A stretch of DNA of 54,105 nucleotides from CAYUMU01 sp964445985 (GTDB taxonomy: Bacteria > Planctomycetota > Planctomycetia > Pirellulales > S012-138). Position 1 is the first letter of the stretch. Each line of letters begins with the position of its first letter. This document shows positions 10,406 to 21,700 of this stretch, one piece after another. Both the position numbers and the translations under genes were made by a program. Below the pieces are notes generated by a model. It had not been told where the DNA came from, made no database searches, and saw nothing but the letters and a program-made list of their open reading frames with translations. Where the stretch lies: contig CAYUMU010000045.1 of the NCBI GenBank assembly GCA_964445985.1, positions 1-54,105 of the forward strand, read 5' to 3'.

Positions 10406-10426
10406 GAATCGAATCGAATCGAATCG
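10406..10426 (+). repeat. GAATC pentanucleotide microsatellite
   Basis: Four perfect head-to-tail copies of GAATC plus one base, in the spacer between the kinase gene and the peptidase gene. It is short; a slippage tract of unknown significance, too far upstream of the next start (about 140 bp) to be placed in a promoter with confidence. Confidence 0.6.
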
Positions 10427-10562
10427 ATAATGCAGGCGAGCTGCCCTCGGCATTGCTAGAATAACAGCAACCAAAAAACCGGAACACCGATTGCAAGTAA
10501 AAGATTGACAACGCAGCGCGACCTCGATCAGCGCGGTTGGTTGCAAACAACAGGAGTACGCT

Positions 10563-11741
10563 ATGTATTGGTTAGCGCGTGGTGAGCAAGGCATCCGCGT
10601 TAGTCGGCGCGCCGCGCTGCGCGCGGCCGGAGCATGCACTGGCGTCGTGCTGGGTTCAATCGCTCTGTCGCCATCATCGCTGTTTGCGATTCAGTCGGCC
10701 AATCCTGCCAGGTTGCAGCCATTCGCGGACTACAGCAAACTTTTGAGTTTGCTTCGCCGCAAAGGGCATCGTTACCGAATTCTCGGCGCCGCTCCCAACC
10801 AGGCTCCGATTGTGGCAATCCGGTGCGGAGGCAAGAAAAAGCCTGCAATTTTGATTAGCGCTGGCAGTCATTCAACCGAGCACGCTGGCGTGGTCGCCGC
10901 GGTGGAACTGATCGACCAACTGAAAACCGAGCACGAAGTTTGGGTTGTTCCCAGTCGCGATCCGGTGGGCATGAACGGATTTGCCCACGCGCTCGGCCTC
11001 GGCCTTGGCGAACCGCCCGAACTCGGCTCACTCCAAGCCGCGGAGGCGTTGCTGCGCCGCAGGGGAACCATTCTCTTCGACTCGGGCGAAACCTTGCTCG
11101 TTTCCATTGGAGAATACGGCTACGCCACCCAGGGTCTTTACCGCCAGATCGAAAAGGGAGCCCCGTTTCTCGACTCGCTCCGTGGTCGCCGGATCTATTT
11201 CCCTTCTCGTTCGACCGATATGCCCGGCGCCGGCCCGCTCGAGCGTGCATATACTCTGATCGTCACCACCGACAATGAGATTCTCCATCTCAATCGATTT
11301 CACGATACCGCGTGGGCGCCGGCCGAAGTCGTGGCGGTGCGAAATCTCATGGCGGAAATTCAACCAGGCCTCACGTTCGATCTGCACGAGCATGGCCGCG
11401 AATTCTACTGGATGTCGGCTCGCCGGCAGCGCACGGAAACCGATGAGCTGTGGGAGCGGCGCATGGCTCACTCGGGCGTGGAGGCCGTCGCGGCCACCGG
11501 CGCGATGCTGGCGCCCGATAGTTACTCCCCAGGCTCGTTCTTCGAAAAGCTAGAAGCGGGCGTTTACTGGCTCGACCCCAGCCAGCGCGGTGAAGGCTTG
11601 AATTTCGCCGACTATGCCTCGGCCAAATACGGCCCTAGTTTCACCATCGAAACAGGAATGAAGGGACCCTTCCATCAGCGCGTGGCACAGCACCTGGCTG
11701 TCGTTCAAACCGCCGTGCGCGTGTTTGAAGAACGCTATTAA
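10563..11741 (+). CDS. Tat-exported M14/succinylglutamate desuccinylase-like zinc peptidase
   Basis: 392 residues. The N-terminus has a twin-arginine signal (SRRAALRAAG, then a hydrophobic stretch ending near LFAIQSA). The mature part fits the M14/AstE-AspA zinc carboxypeptidase fold: GSHSTEHAG provides the HxxE zinc ligands (near residue 103), TFDLHEHG the third His ligand (near 272), and TIETGMKGPF the likely catalytic Glu (near 361). Such enzymes remove C-terminal residues or acyl groups from amino acids; the substrate is unknown. A GGAG-type ribosome-binding site (AACAGGAGTACGCT) precedes the ATG. It is convergent with the ABC transporter gene, with 71 bp between them. Confidence 0.78.
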   Translation: MYWLARGEQGIRVSRRAALRAAGACTGVVLGSIALSPSSLFAIQSANPARLQPFADYSKLLSLLRRKGHRYRILGAAPNQAPIVAIRCGGKKKPAILISAGSHSTEHAGVVAAVELIDQLKTEHEVWVVPSRDPVGMNGFAHALGLGLGEPPELGSLQAAEALLRRRGTILFDSGETLLVSIGEYGYATQGLYRQIEKGAPFLDSLRGRRIYFPSRSTDMPGAGPLERAYTLIVTTDNEILHLNRFHDTAWAPAEVVAVRNLMAEIQPGLTFDLHEHGREFYWMSARRQRTETDELWERRMAHSGVEAVAATGAMLAPDSYSPGSFFEKLEAGVYWLDPSQRGEGLNFADYASAKYGPSFTIETGMKGPFHQRVAQHLAVVQTAVRVFEERY

Positions 11742-11812
11742 CGAGCTTGGCCGTCGCCGCGGCAACTCCACGAGCTTCTCCGCGGTTGGTTGAGATGTCA
11801 GCCCGCAAGAAA

Positions 11813-14803
11813 CTAATCCGCGAAGTGCCATTGAAAGATGCGTTGCTGCAAGAAGGTGAGGTCGCGCACGTTGGGAATCAGGTAATGATTGTCGTCGGTG
11901 TCGGTTAGCAATCGGCCGTGGGCACCGTACATTTTGACTGCTTTGTCTTCCAGCGGCAGTGAGAAAGCCATCTCGCCCGCATCGGTCAGGGCGACGCACC
12001 GCAGCAGGTTGCGTTCAGGCCGCAACTGTTGCAGTTCCAGAATCGTGCGAAGTAGGTATCGCCGCTTGAGACATTCTCGAATCACTTGCTGGGCATCGTC
12101 GGGCCAATCGGCCAGGGTGCGGATCATGCCCACCTCGAACAGGCTGCCGTGCTCGTCGGTGCACTGAACACTCAGGAATTGCTCCGCGTGACGGGAGGGA
12201 AATGCTCGAATGGCGGTGATATCGCTGAATTGGTCTTCGCCGACCTGCACGCTTGCCACATTGTGAACACCCGAATAGATCCGCGAGTTCCCAGGTTCCA
12301 ACCAGCGCAAAGTAAAAGGGGCACAGCCTGCCATTGGTTTGGTCTCGTGGGTTTGTTGGGCCGACCTGTTCCAGGTTGGCTCCTGGCCTGGGTCGGCGTC
12401 GAGATCGAGGTTGAACTCGGGCGTGGCGCCGGCGCCTTCGCCCACGGTGGCAGATTGAAGACTTTTGGCCGCGGAGTGCATGCCTGTTTGAATGTGCACG
12501 AGCGAGGCGTAAACACCTCCTTGCGCGAGCAACTCATCGTGCGTGCCTTGCTCTATGAGCCTGCCTTGATCGAGCACGAACAGGCGATGCGCATCGCGCA
12601 GCGTGGAGAGTCGATGCGCCACGGCGATGGTGGTGCGTCCTTTGGCAAAGCGGCGCAATGCCTCTTGAATGGCGCGCTCCGACTCGGTGTCCACGCTGCT
12701 GGTCGCTTCGTCGAGAATCAGGATGCGGGGGTCATATAGTAGGGCACGAGCAATGGAGAGCCGTTGCCGTTCCCCGCCCGAAAGACCGGCCCCCCGCTCG
12801 CCAATGGTGGTTTCGTAAGCAAAGGGCATTCTCAAGACAAAATTGTGCGCGCTGGCCGCTGCCGCCGCCGCCAGAATTTGTTCCGGCAGCGCGTCGGGGT
12901 TGCCGTAAGCAATATTGGCCTCGATGGGGCCTTCGAACAAGAAAGACTCTTGCAGCACCACGCCCACATGCTGCCGCAGCTTCGGCAGTTGTAGGGAGCG
13001 GATGTCTTGCCCGTCGATCTGAACTTGCCCCGCGGTTGGGTCGTACATGCGGCTGATCAGGCTCAGCAGCGTGGACTTGCCGGAACCGCTACGGCCCACA
13101 ATTCCGATCATTTCGCCCGGCCGGATCTCAAATGTCAGGTTCTTGAGCACCACTTGCTGATCGTCGAATGAAAAGCTGACATTCTGAAATTGAACCTTGC
13201 CTTCAACCTCGGGCACATCGAGTGGGGCCTCGGCCTCGGTGATCTCGGACGGAGTGTCCAGCAGATCGAACACCCGTTTGCTGGCACTCAAGAACTGACT
13301 GATCCAGGTGGTCGATTCCGTAAGCGAAGTAAGCGGCGTATAGAACATGGCCAGGTAAGCAATGAACGCCATCAACGAACCCAGCGTCATTTGTTCGCCA
13401 ATCACATCCCTTCCGCCCACGTACCATACGATAAGCGCCCCCAATCCGAAGACAAAGCCAATCAGCGAAGTGAACGTGGCATTAAGAAAATCGACCTGGC
13501 GGCGCGAGTCGCGGAGGCGGTGGCTCGATTTCTGAAAACGATCATACTCGCGCGGTTCTTGAGCAAACGATTTGACGACTCGAATGCCAGACAACATGCC
13601 CGTGAGGGCCGCCGCCTGTCGGCCCACGGAATCCCAATAGCGATTGTGCCGCGGATGCAAATGCCGGGTAAAGAACCAACTGCCGGCCACCACCAGCGGC
13701 ATGGGCAGCATGGTGTAGAAAGCCAGCTTGGGATTGAGATAGAACAGCATCACGCCAATGCCCAGGAGTTGCAGGCACTGCAATATGAAACCGCCGCTCA
13801 CCTGGTGCATGAGGGTATGCATGGTTTCGGTGTCGTAAGACACGCGGCTCATCAACATGCCGACCTGTTGGCGATCGTGATAGCCCACCGGCAGACGGTG
13901 CAGTTTCTCAACCATTTTGGCGCGGAGGTCGGCCGTGAGGGCCGTTCCCACCCAACTGGAGATCCGCCCTTTCCAAACTCCAATCGCCGCGGTTACCAAC
14001 CGCATGGCGGCGAGGGCCACCACCAACAGCAGGAGAAACGAGATCAAGCCATCCACCGGCGGCTTGGGCTGGTCCAACTTCAAGACGCGGTCGACCAGCA
14101 CTTTTTGCAGCATCGGCGGCGCCAACTCCACCGACACGGCAATGAGCGACAGCCCAAACATGAGCGCGGTGGCGCCGCGATAGGGCCTTAGCAGTTGCCA
14201 AACCCGGCTCAAGATTCGTTGGTTCGACTGGTCATCGCGATCGCTCGTCGTGGCCTCCAGGGAATCGACGAGTGGTTGCGGCGAAACACCCTTGCGCAAC
14301 TTTTCGAGCTGCCGCACGCCATCGCCAAAGCGAGCGCCTTGCCGATTCGTATACCGCAGCAGGTCGACCCACAACCCATCGCGGCGAACCTGTACAAAGC
14401 CCGATCCCACGGCCGCCTTCACGCGAAAGGCTTCGCACTGCGACAAAGCGATGCGATGGACCCAGCGGGGCTGGCGGCCCGCTTCGAGAACCGCCACCTG
14501 GCCGGCGGTAGCCAGCAGCCAATGCGGCCGGGCGCCACCATCGAGACCCACCTCGCTACGGAGCGCCAAGAGGATGGATCCCGAGGTGAAAGAATCAATC
14601 GCTGCCTCGGGGGCAGTGGCTGAATCGTTAGTTTCTTGCTCGTTAACATCTCTGCAAGCTGCGGAGAACTTCAATGCCTCAACATTCGTTGGCGGTTTAT
14701 CCGCGTTAAGAATCGTGCGGTCGACCGGGTCAAAGTCATGGGAAACCAAGCCGCTTCCCAGCAACTTTAACGATTGCGTTAGTTCTTCTGGCAAAGATTG
14801 CAT
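11813..14803 (-). CDS. ABC exporter-type half transporter fused to a DUF1854 domain
   Basis: About 996 residues. An N-terminal beta-rich domain (about 95-190) precedes an ABC exporter membrane domain (about 235-510) and an ATPase: Walker A GRSGSGKST (near 570), signature LSGGERQRLS, Walker B ILILDEATS (near 690). The last 170 residues match DUF1854 (RAFPSRHAEQF near its start, RDLTFLQQRIF near its end). Proteobacterial homologues I recall keep this transporter and DUF1854 as separate cyanophycin-linked genes; here they are fused. No cyanophycin synthetase is nearby. An 82-bp repeat (14629-14710) lies in frame near the N-terminus and adds about 27 residues. The ATG at 14803 is the best start; 14908 is possible, and a TTG start after the repeat cannot be excluded. 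Confidence 0.88.
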   Translation of the reverse strand: MQSLPEELTQSLKLLGSGLVSHDFDPVDRTILNADKPPTNVEALKFSAACRDVNEQETNDSATAPEAAIDSFTSGSILLALRSEVGLDGGARPHWLLATAGQVAVLEAGRQPRWVHRIALSQCEAFRVKAAVGSGFVQVRRDGLWVDLLRYTNRQGARFGDGVRQLEKLRKGVSPQPLVDSLEATTSDRDDQSNQRILSRVWQLLRPYRGATALMFGLSLIAVSVELAPPMLQKVLVDRVLKLDQPKPPVDGLISFLLLLVVALAAMRLVTAAIGVWKGRISSWVGTALTADLRAKMVEKLHRLPVGYHDRQQVGMLMSRVSYDTETMHTLMHQVSGGFILQCLQLLGIGVMLFYLNPKLAFYTMLPMPLVVAGSWFFTRHLHPRHNRYWDSVGRQAAALTGMLSGIRVVKSFAQEPREYDRFQKSSHRLRDSRRQVDFLNATFTSLIGFVFGLGALIVWYVGGRDVIGEQMTLGSLMAFIAYLAMFYTPLTSLTESTTWISQFLSASKRVFDLLDTPSEITEAEAPLDVPEVEGKVQFQNVSFSFDDQQVVLKNLTFEIRPGEMIGIVGRSGSGKSTLLSLISRMYDPTAGQVQIDGQDIRSLQLPKLRQHVGVVLQESFLFEGPIEANIAYGNPDALPEQILAAAAAASAHNFVLRMPFAYETTIGERGAGLSGGERQRLSIARALLYDPRILILDEATSSVDTESERAIQEALRRFAKGRTTIAVAHRLSTLRDAHRLFVLDQGRLIEQGTHDELLAQGGVYASLVHIQTGMHSAAKSLQSATVGEGAGATPEFNLDLDADPGQEPTWNRSAQQTHETKPMAGCAPFTLRWLEPGNSRIYSGVHNVASVQVGEDQFSDITAIRAFPSRHAEQFLSVQCTDEHGSLFEVGMIRTLADWPDDAQQVIRECLKRRYLLRTILELQQLRPERNLLRCVALTDAGEMAFSLPLEDKAVKMYGAHGRLLTDTDDNHYLIPNVRDLTFLQQRIFQWHFAD
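14629..14710 (-). repeat. 82-bp dispersed repeat, copy 1 (in frame in ABC transporter gene)
   Basis: Same element as at 29379, 48869 and 49319. On the minus strand it begins CTTAACGCGG and ends AGCAAGAAACTA. This is the most diverged copy. It contributes a peptide starting LNADKPPTNVEALKFSA to the transporter, with no stop in that frame. A hairpin CTCTGCA/TGCGGAG (one G-T pair) is centred in it. Confidence 0.85.
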
Positions 14804-15286
14804 ACCCACGCGCGGGATTCCTATCTCAACGAAAGAAGCAAGCGTTTGTCGTGCTGCCAAGTGATGGTGGTGGTAGCGGCGCGCCCCAAGTCCCTGGGCA
14901 AAGTGCATGCCAAGTTGGCCGTGTTGTCGTAGCGGCAGGCAACAACTTTGACTACCCCACCAGCGGAGCCCCTTGTTGTTTCGCCCCGCGGCGGTTCAGA
15001 TGAGTACTCCTGCCCAGTGCTATCAATCGGTGAATCCCGATGGCTTGTTTGACCCGGTTGCAGAACGTACAGGTTTCTGCGGGCGTTGATCGTTGAACGA
15101 TCAAGTTTGAGCCCTCGAACTGGTTTTGGGTTGGACATTTCTCAGCGTCTTGAGGGACGGAAGATGGCGGTACGGGAGTTGCATACTCCGACGCTTTGTC
15201 GGCATGAATTGCTGGACGCGGGTTTGAGACTGCTCAATATGTCTACAAACACCGCGCGTTTTAATTACAGATGAGGGAGACATTGC
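14804..15286. other. Gene-free spacer upstream of the small membrane protein
   Basis: Divergent region of about 480 bp. No coding sequence can be supported. The only clear structure is a 19-bp palindrome at 15086-15104, listed separately. Confidence 0.45.
15086..15104. promoter_or_regulatory. Perfect 19-bp palindrome, possible operator
   Basis: TTGATCGTT G AACGATCAA is a perfect inverted repeat around one central base, lying about 180 bp before the small membrane protein gene and between divergent genes. Size and symmetry fit a dimeric repressor site, but a hairpin is equally possible. No regulator gene is next to it. Confidence 0.4.
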
Positions 15287-15469
15287 ATGCATTTTCACTT
15301 ACTGATTGTGTTCGCCATGGCCATGGTATGTGCCGTGGCCGGATTTGGGGAAACCTCGCATGATGCCTTGGGAACGATCGCCCCGATCGCCAAAATTGCC
15401 TTTGTGGGGCTGATTGCCCTGTTTGCGCTCGGGATGCGCACTTCCAGAATTCGCGGTCCGGTGGTTTGA
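15287..15469 (+). CDS. Small membrane protein, DUF1328-like
   Basis: A 60-residue peptide with two hydrophobic segments (about 3-20 and 31-49). The pattern AVAGFGE, a short polar stretch, IAPIAKIAFVGLIALFAL resembles DUF1328/YtjA, whose members read AxxxGFGG...AGIAKILFF. The match is suggestive, not certain. A GAGGGAGA ribosome-binding site lies 7 bases before the ATG, which supports it as a real gene despite its size. DUF1328 proteins are of unknown function and often stress-related. The next gene downstream is the glucan synthase, with 280 bp between them. Confidence 0.68.
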   Translation: MHFHLLIVFAMAMVCAVAGFGETSHDALGTIAPIAKIAFVGLIALFALGMRTSRIRGPVV

Positions 15470-15749
15470 GCGGCAATCGTGTTGCATCAAACTTCAACGA
15501 TGTTCCTAAGGCCGTGCCCTGTTGAGGGCAGCGAATGCCTGTTGCTTTGGCTGGCCTTTACACCCATTGAGTTGCTGCAATGGCTTACTCAATGCAACTT
15601 CTGCAAGCCGCTTGGTAAGCAATCGATGAACGGTTGCGATCCAATTGCAAACGGCTGACCGTCATTGGATTTCAAGGAGTGTGGCGTTGCGCGCTGGCAA
15701 TTTCGCCCTCCGGCTTTGCAAACCCATTAAAGAATCAAGAGCACCACGC

Positions 15750-18700
15750 ATGGCAAGAACCGCCGACCTGGCAGAACTTCGAGAGGATCGGCCGCGTCGA
15801 AATGGCAACCACAAAGCTTTGTTCCGCCTGAGCCCCGACGATCAATCGCAACCGGCCGAGTTTTTCAGTCTCGACCAGTTGGAACGTCACGGCCATGCGT
15901 TGGCGAACTGGCACCGCGTTGCGGAAAAGCCTAAGGGTGACCGTCTGCTGGCGCGGTTGGCAGAGAACGCGGAGTTGGTGCATCAGGCTTACGACCTGCT
16001 CAGCGAAGCGACATCGGAGGGCAAGACCGTTCCACCCGCCGCGGAATGGTTATTCGACAATGTTTACCTTGTTGATAGTCAAATTCGCATGGCTCGGCAG
16101 CATTTGCCGCGTCGCTATAGTATTGAACTGCCGCAACTTGCCGGGGGGCCTTCCGATGGGCTTCCTCGGGCGTACGCCATTGCCAGGGAGCTTATCCGGC
16201 ACGCCGATGGGATGTTGGATGCGGAGAATCTGCAAAACTTTGTCGCAGCCTATCAAAGTGTCACGCCCCTAAAACTGGGAGAATTGTGGGCCATTCCCAT
16301 CATGCTTCGCCTGGCGCTCATCGAAAACCTGCGCGGAATTGTCACGCGCTTGGCCTGGCAGCAGCGCGATCGCGATCTGGGGGCGGCCTGGGCTGAAAAA
16401 ATCGCTGCCACGACCGAAGGCGACCCCAAGCAATTGATCATGGCGTTGGCCAATTTGCTGGAAGAAGAGCCGCCGCTCACCAGTAGTTTTGTGACCGAAT
16501 ACATTCAACAATTGCAGGGCCGCAGCGGCCTGGCGGAATGGACGAATAGTTGGCTGGAACATCGGTTGGCCGAACATGGCCAAACCATTCCTCGCATGAT
16601 TTCGCTCAATCGCCAACAGCAGGCGGCTGACCAGGTTTCCATTGGCAATACGATCACCAGCTTGCGTTCGCTGGCCGCACTCAACTGGAAGGAGTTCGTT
16701 GAACAGCAAAGCCGCGTGGAGCAGGTGCTGCGACTCGATCCGGCCGGTGTGTACGAGCGAATGAACTTTGCAACCCGCGACCGGTATCGCCACGCAGTCG
16801 AGCAAATTGCCAAACACAGCCCTCGCTCCGAAGAGCAAATTGCGCGCGTGGCGTTTGAACTCTCGCGCGACGTTCAACAACGTCGGCTCGATCGCAGCCC
16901 CAAGGCGTCCGCGCCTTCGCCCCCGGCCAAAAACGATGAACATCTTGGTTATTATTTGCTCTCCAAAGGGCGAGACTTGCTGGAGCGGAGCGTGGGTTAT
17001 CGACCCCCCCTCTGGCAACGTTTGACCCGTCTGGCAGTCAAATTCCCGCTGACTTCTTACCTGGGCAGCATCGCGGTGGCGTGGTCCAGCCTGATGGTGG
17101 TTGCCATTGCGCTGGCCTGGGGGCTGGGATTGCTTGCCCCCGTTTCCATCACGCTTTCAATCTTGCTATTTGCATTGCTGGGGCTAATCGCGACGCAAAG
17201 TGCCATTTCGCTTGTGAATTGGCTGGCCACGCTCGTCGTTCCCACCAGCACAATTTCTCGCATGGATTTTTCAGGAGGAATTCCTCTTGAACATCGCACG
17301 CTGGTCATTGTGCCAACGATGCTGGGCAGTCCAGCAGGCGTGGCTTCGCTGCTCGACCAACTAGAAACACGTTATTTAGGCAACCGCGACCCCAATATTC
17401 GGTTTGGATTGTTGACGGATTTTGGCGACGCGAATCAGCCAACCCAAGCGGGCGATGAGCCGCTGTTGCTGTTGGCGCGTGAGGGGATTGACGGCCTCAA
17501 TCGGAAATATGGCACGAAGCAAGAACGCCCTTTCTATCTGTTTCATCGGCCCAGGGTGTTCAACGAGCGCGAACGGGTGTGGATGGGGCACGAACGAAAG
17601 CGAGGAAAACTAGCCGATCTCAACGCGCTATTGCGAGGGGGAAGTGGGTCCGCGTTTCAAGAGATTGTCGGCGATCTCCGTGCCCTGGCCACGGTGCGGT
17701 ATGTCATCACTCTCGATACCGACACGCAATTGCCACGTGATTCGGCCCACGAGTTGGTCGGTTGTATTGCCCATCCGCTGAATCGACCCCGGTTTGACGC
17801 GACCAAGGATCGCGTTGTGTCGGGCTATGCCATTTTGCAGCCACGGGTGGCCATCACGGTGCCCGAGGCGCAGGCGAGTCGCTATAGCCGGCTCTTCGCC
17901 GGCGACGCTGGCATCGATCCCTACACGCAACAGGTCAGCGACGTTTATCAAGATATATTTGGCGAAGGCAGCTTTATCGGCAAAGGCATCTATGATCTGC
18001 ATGCTTTCGAGGCGGCCTTGGAATCGCGATTTCCTGACAATTGCATTCTGAGCCACGATCTGATCGAAAGCAGTTATGCCCGTAGCGGACTGGTGACCGA
18101 CATTCAGCTGTTTGAAGGTTTTCCTTCACGATATCTGGCGGATGCGAGTCGGCGCCATCGTTGGATTCGCGGCGACTGGCAGTTGTTGCCCTGGGTGACC
18201 GGCAAGACGCCCACGGCCCGATTTTCTGGACCTGCTTCGAACAAGACGTCCAGCGCGGGGGCCACGCCCCATGCCGTGAGCCGTAACCCGATTTCCTGGC
18301 TCTCTCGCTGGAAACTATTCGATAATCTGCGCCGCAGCCTGATCCCCCCAACAAATCTGTTGTTGCTGGTGCTGGGCTGGTTGCTCGCACCTGGCATGGC
18401 GATCTACTGGAGCTGCGCATTCTTGGTGCTGCTGGTTGTACAGCCGCTGATTTCGGCGTTGCCCGGCATGTTCCGCGTGCCCGACGAAGTGCCGCTGCGA
18501 TTGTATCTCAAGCTCCAGTTTCGAGACCTGGCCCATCAACTCTTTCAAGTTCTCTTTCAAGTGAGCGTGCTTCCATACGAAGCTCACTGGCATGTGGATG
18601 CCATCGCGCGCACATTGTACCGGCTCTTCGTATCACGTCGTCGCATGTTGGAATGGACCACGGCGAGCGATGCCGAGCGCAGGGCGAAGGGCAACCTGCG

Positions 18701-21700
18701 AGACCACTACGAATTGATGTTTGCCTGCCCCGTGGCCGCTTTTGGATTAACGGCCTGTCTGGTCGTGTTCGCACCGTCCGCGTTGCTGGCGGCAGCCCCC
18801 TTCTTGCTGATTTGGCTATTGGGGCCAGCCATCGCTCGGCATCTCTCGCAACCTTGCGCCGACGCTCGATCGGCAATTTCCCCCAGCCAGCAACAAATGT
18901 TGCGCGGGGTTGCGCGGCGAACCTGGCACTTCTTTGAAACCTTTGTCACGGCCGAAGATCACTGGCTCGCGCCCGATAATTTCCAGAGCTATCCGCGTCC
19001 GGTGGTAGCGCATCGTACTAGCCCTACCAACATCGGCATGGGTTTGATTTCGAATCTGGCTGCCTGGGATTTCGGCTATGTCACGGCTACCGAAATGTGC
19101 CAGCGTTTGCAACGAACGCTGGCCACGTTGCAAGAGCTCGAGCGCTCCCGCGGCCATTTCTATAATTGGTACAACACCGTTACGCTTCAGCCCATTGAGC
19201 CTAAATATATCTCGAGTGTTGATAGCGGAAACCTGGCGGGCCTGCTATTGACGCTGAAGGCGGGGCTCGAGGCGTTCGCGCGTCAACCCATGGTGAATCC
19301 TCCGTGGGCGGCCGGAATTGCCGATACGTTTCAGGTGCTGTTGGCCGAATTGGAAACAGATACGCGTGGTTCGGACAGTCGAGCGAGCGCGGCGCCGCAA
19401 GAGACGCTGGGTCGATTTCGTCAGTTGTTGGATCAAGCGCCAACCTCCGAAATGCCGGTCTCGAAAACCCATGCCCACTTAGTTCAGTTATGCGCTGCCG
19501 CCGATGATGTTGTCTCACGATGTCGCGTTCCCTCGGTAGAAGGGAATGCTCCAGCGCGGATCGCGCGGTCGGTTGTTTGGGCCGAAGCATTGCAGCAACA
19601 GTGTCAGAGTTTTCGCGACGAGCTCGCCGCCTTGGCCCCCTGGCTTGCATGGAACTTGCCTGGGGAGGAAGTTGCCGCAACGGGCGATTCCACCGCGGCT
19701 TCCGCGAACGAAGCCAACTTCAGGCGGCGATTAGCGATGCTCGACCAGGGCTGTTCCTTTGGCGAGGTTGTCGCAGGGTGCGGTGAGCTCGCCCAGTTGG
19801 CAGTCGAAGCAGCCAGTTCGTGTGATGCGGATCGCACGCCTGCCGGGCAGTCGTTCTGGCAGCAGGCGGAAACGCAATTGCAGGCCAGCGGCCAGAGAGG
19901 CATGGCCCTCTTGCAATCGCTGCAAGCCATGGCTCATGATTGCGGCGAGCTGGCACAAATGGACTTCCGTTTCCTTTACGACCGTGATCGCAACCTGCTC
20001 TCGATTGGTCTGAACGCCAGCGAGCATCGCTTGGACGCTTCCTTCTATGACTTGCTGGCTTCCGAGTCGCGCCTGGCAAGTTTTGTCGCCATCTCGCAAG
20101 GGCAATTGCCGTTGGACCATTGGTTTGCCCTGGGGCGAATGAGCACCATTCAGCAAGGTAAGCCCACCTTGCTCTCGTGGTCGGGCTCCATGTTCGAATA
20201 CCTGATGCCCCCGCTGATTATGCCAACCTATCCGGATACCCTGCTTGATCAGGCTTGTCGCGGCGCCGTGGCTCGGCAAATTGCCTATGGACGTAGCCGG
20301 GGAGTTCCCTGGGGGATTTCCGAGAGTTGTTATAATGTGACGGACGCAAATCTGACATATCAGTACCGCGCGTTTGGCGCGCCCGGACTTGGGTTGCAGC
20401 GTGGTCTGGGCGATGAACTGGTGATCGCTCCCTATGCCTCGGTGATGGCCGTGATGTTTGAGCCGGAGGCGGCCACCCACAATATAGAACGAATGCAGCA
20501 GCTAGGGTATCTGTCAGAATATGGGTTTTATGACGCGGTGGACTATACGCCGGGCCGCACGGGACCCAAGGGCGAGGCCGTCCCCTGCCGCACCATCATG
20601 GCGCATCATAGTGGCATGAGTTTCTTGGCTTTAGCTTCCGTATTGCTGGACCAGCCCATGCAGCGTCGGTTCCAGTCCGACCCCGTTCTCAAAGCCCACC
20701 AGTTGCTGCTTCAGGAACGGACCCCGCGGGCAATTCGGCCCACCAACCCTCACCCCGCCGAAATGCGCGAAACCGCCGCGTCGGCGGCGGCGGCCTCTGA
20801 AGCCACGATGCGCAGCTTTGAGTCCTGCACCACACCCCATCCGGAGGTGCAATTGCTGAGCAACGGCAATTATCACGTGATGGTCAGCAGCGCAGGCGGC
20901 GGTTATAGCCAATGGAACGATCTCGCGATCACCCGGTGGCGTCCCGATGTCACTCGCGATCACTACGGCCAGTTTTGTTACGTGCGCGACCTGGGTAGTG
21001 GCGAATTATGGTCGACGACGTTTCAGCCCACGCGGAAGCAGCCCGACAAATTCCACGCGGTGTTCAGCGTCGATCGAGCCGAGTTCCGCCGCGTGGATCA
21101 CGAGTTGGAATCGGTCACCACCATTTGCGTTTCGCCCGACGACGACGTGGAAGTACGGCGGGTGGTGCTGCAGAACATCAGCCGATTGCCGCGGCTGATC
21201 GAATTGACAAGCTATGCCGAAGTTGTGTTAGCGCCGGCGGCCAGCGATGTGGCGCATCGCGCATTCTCAAACCTGTTTGTGCAGACGGAGCTTTTGCCCA
21301 AGCACAACGCCATCGTTTGCACCCGCCGATCGCGAACCGCCGGAGAGCGCCTGCCCTGCATGTTCCATCTGATGATTGCGCACGGAGTGCTATCCGACAC
21401 GCCAGCGAACGAAGTGAGCTTTGAAACCGACCGCGACCGCTTCATTGGCCGGGGGCGGAGCCTGGCTCGCCCAGTGTGTCTCGATGGTTCTGGCCCGCTG
21501 TCCAATTCCGCGGGGGCGGTACTCGACCCCGTGGCGGCGGTGAGGCAGAGCGTGGAGATTGCTCCCGAGCAAAGTATTCGCATCGATCTTGTGACGGGGC
21601 TGGCCGAATCTCGCGAACGGGCCATGGCTCTGATCGAAAAATACCAAGACTACCGCGTGGCCGATCGGGTCTTTGAGCTGTCATGGACGCACGGCCAGGT

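Noticed and set aside
9504..10550. 348-codon minus-strand frame
   Set aside because: Antisense to the WD40 region, with composition explained by the opposite strand.
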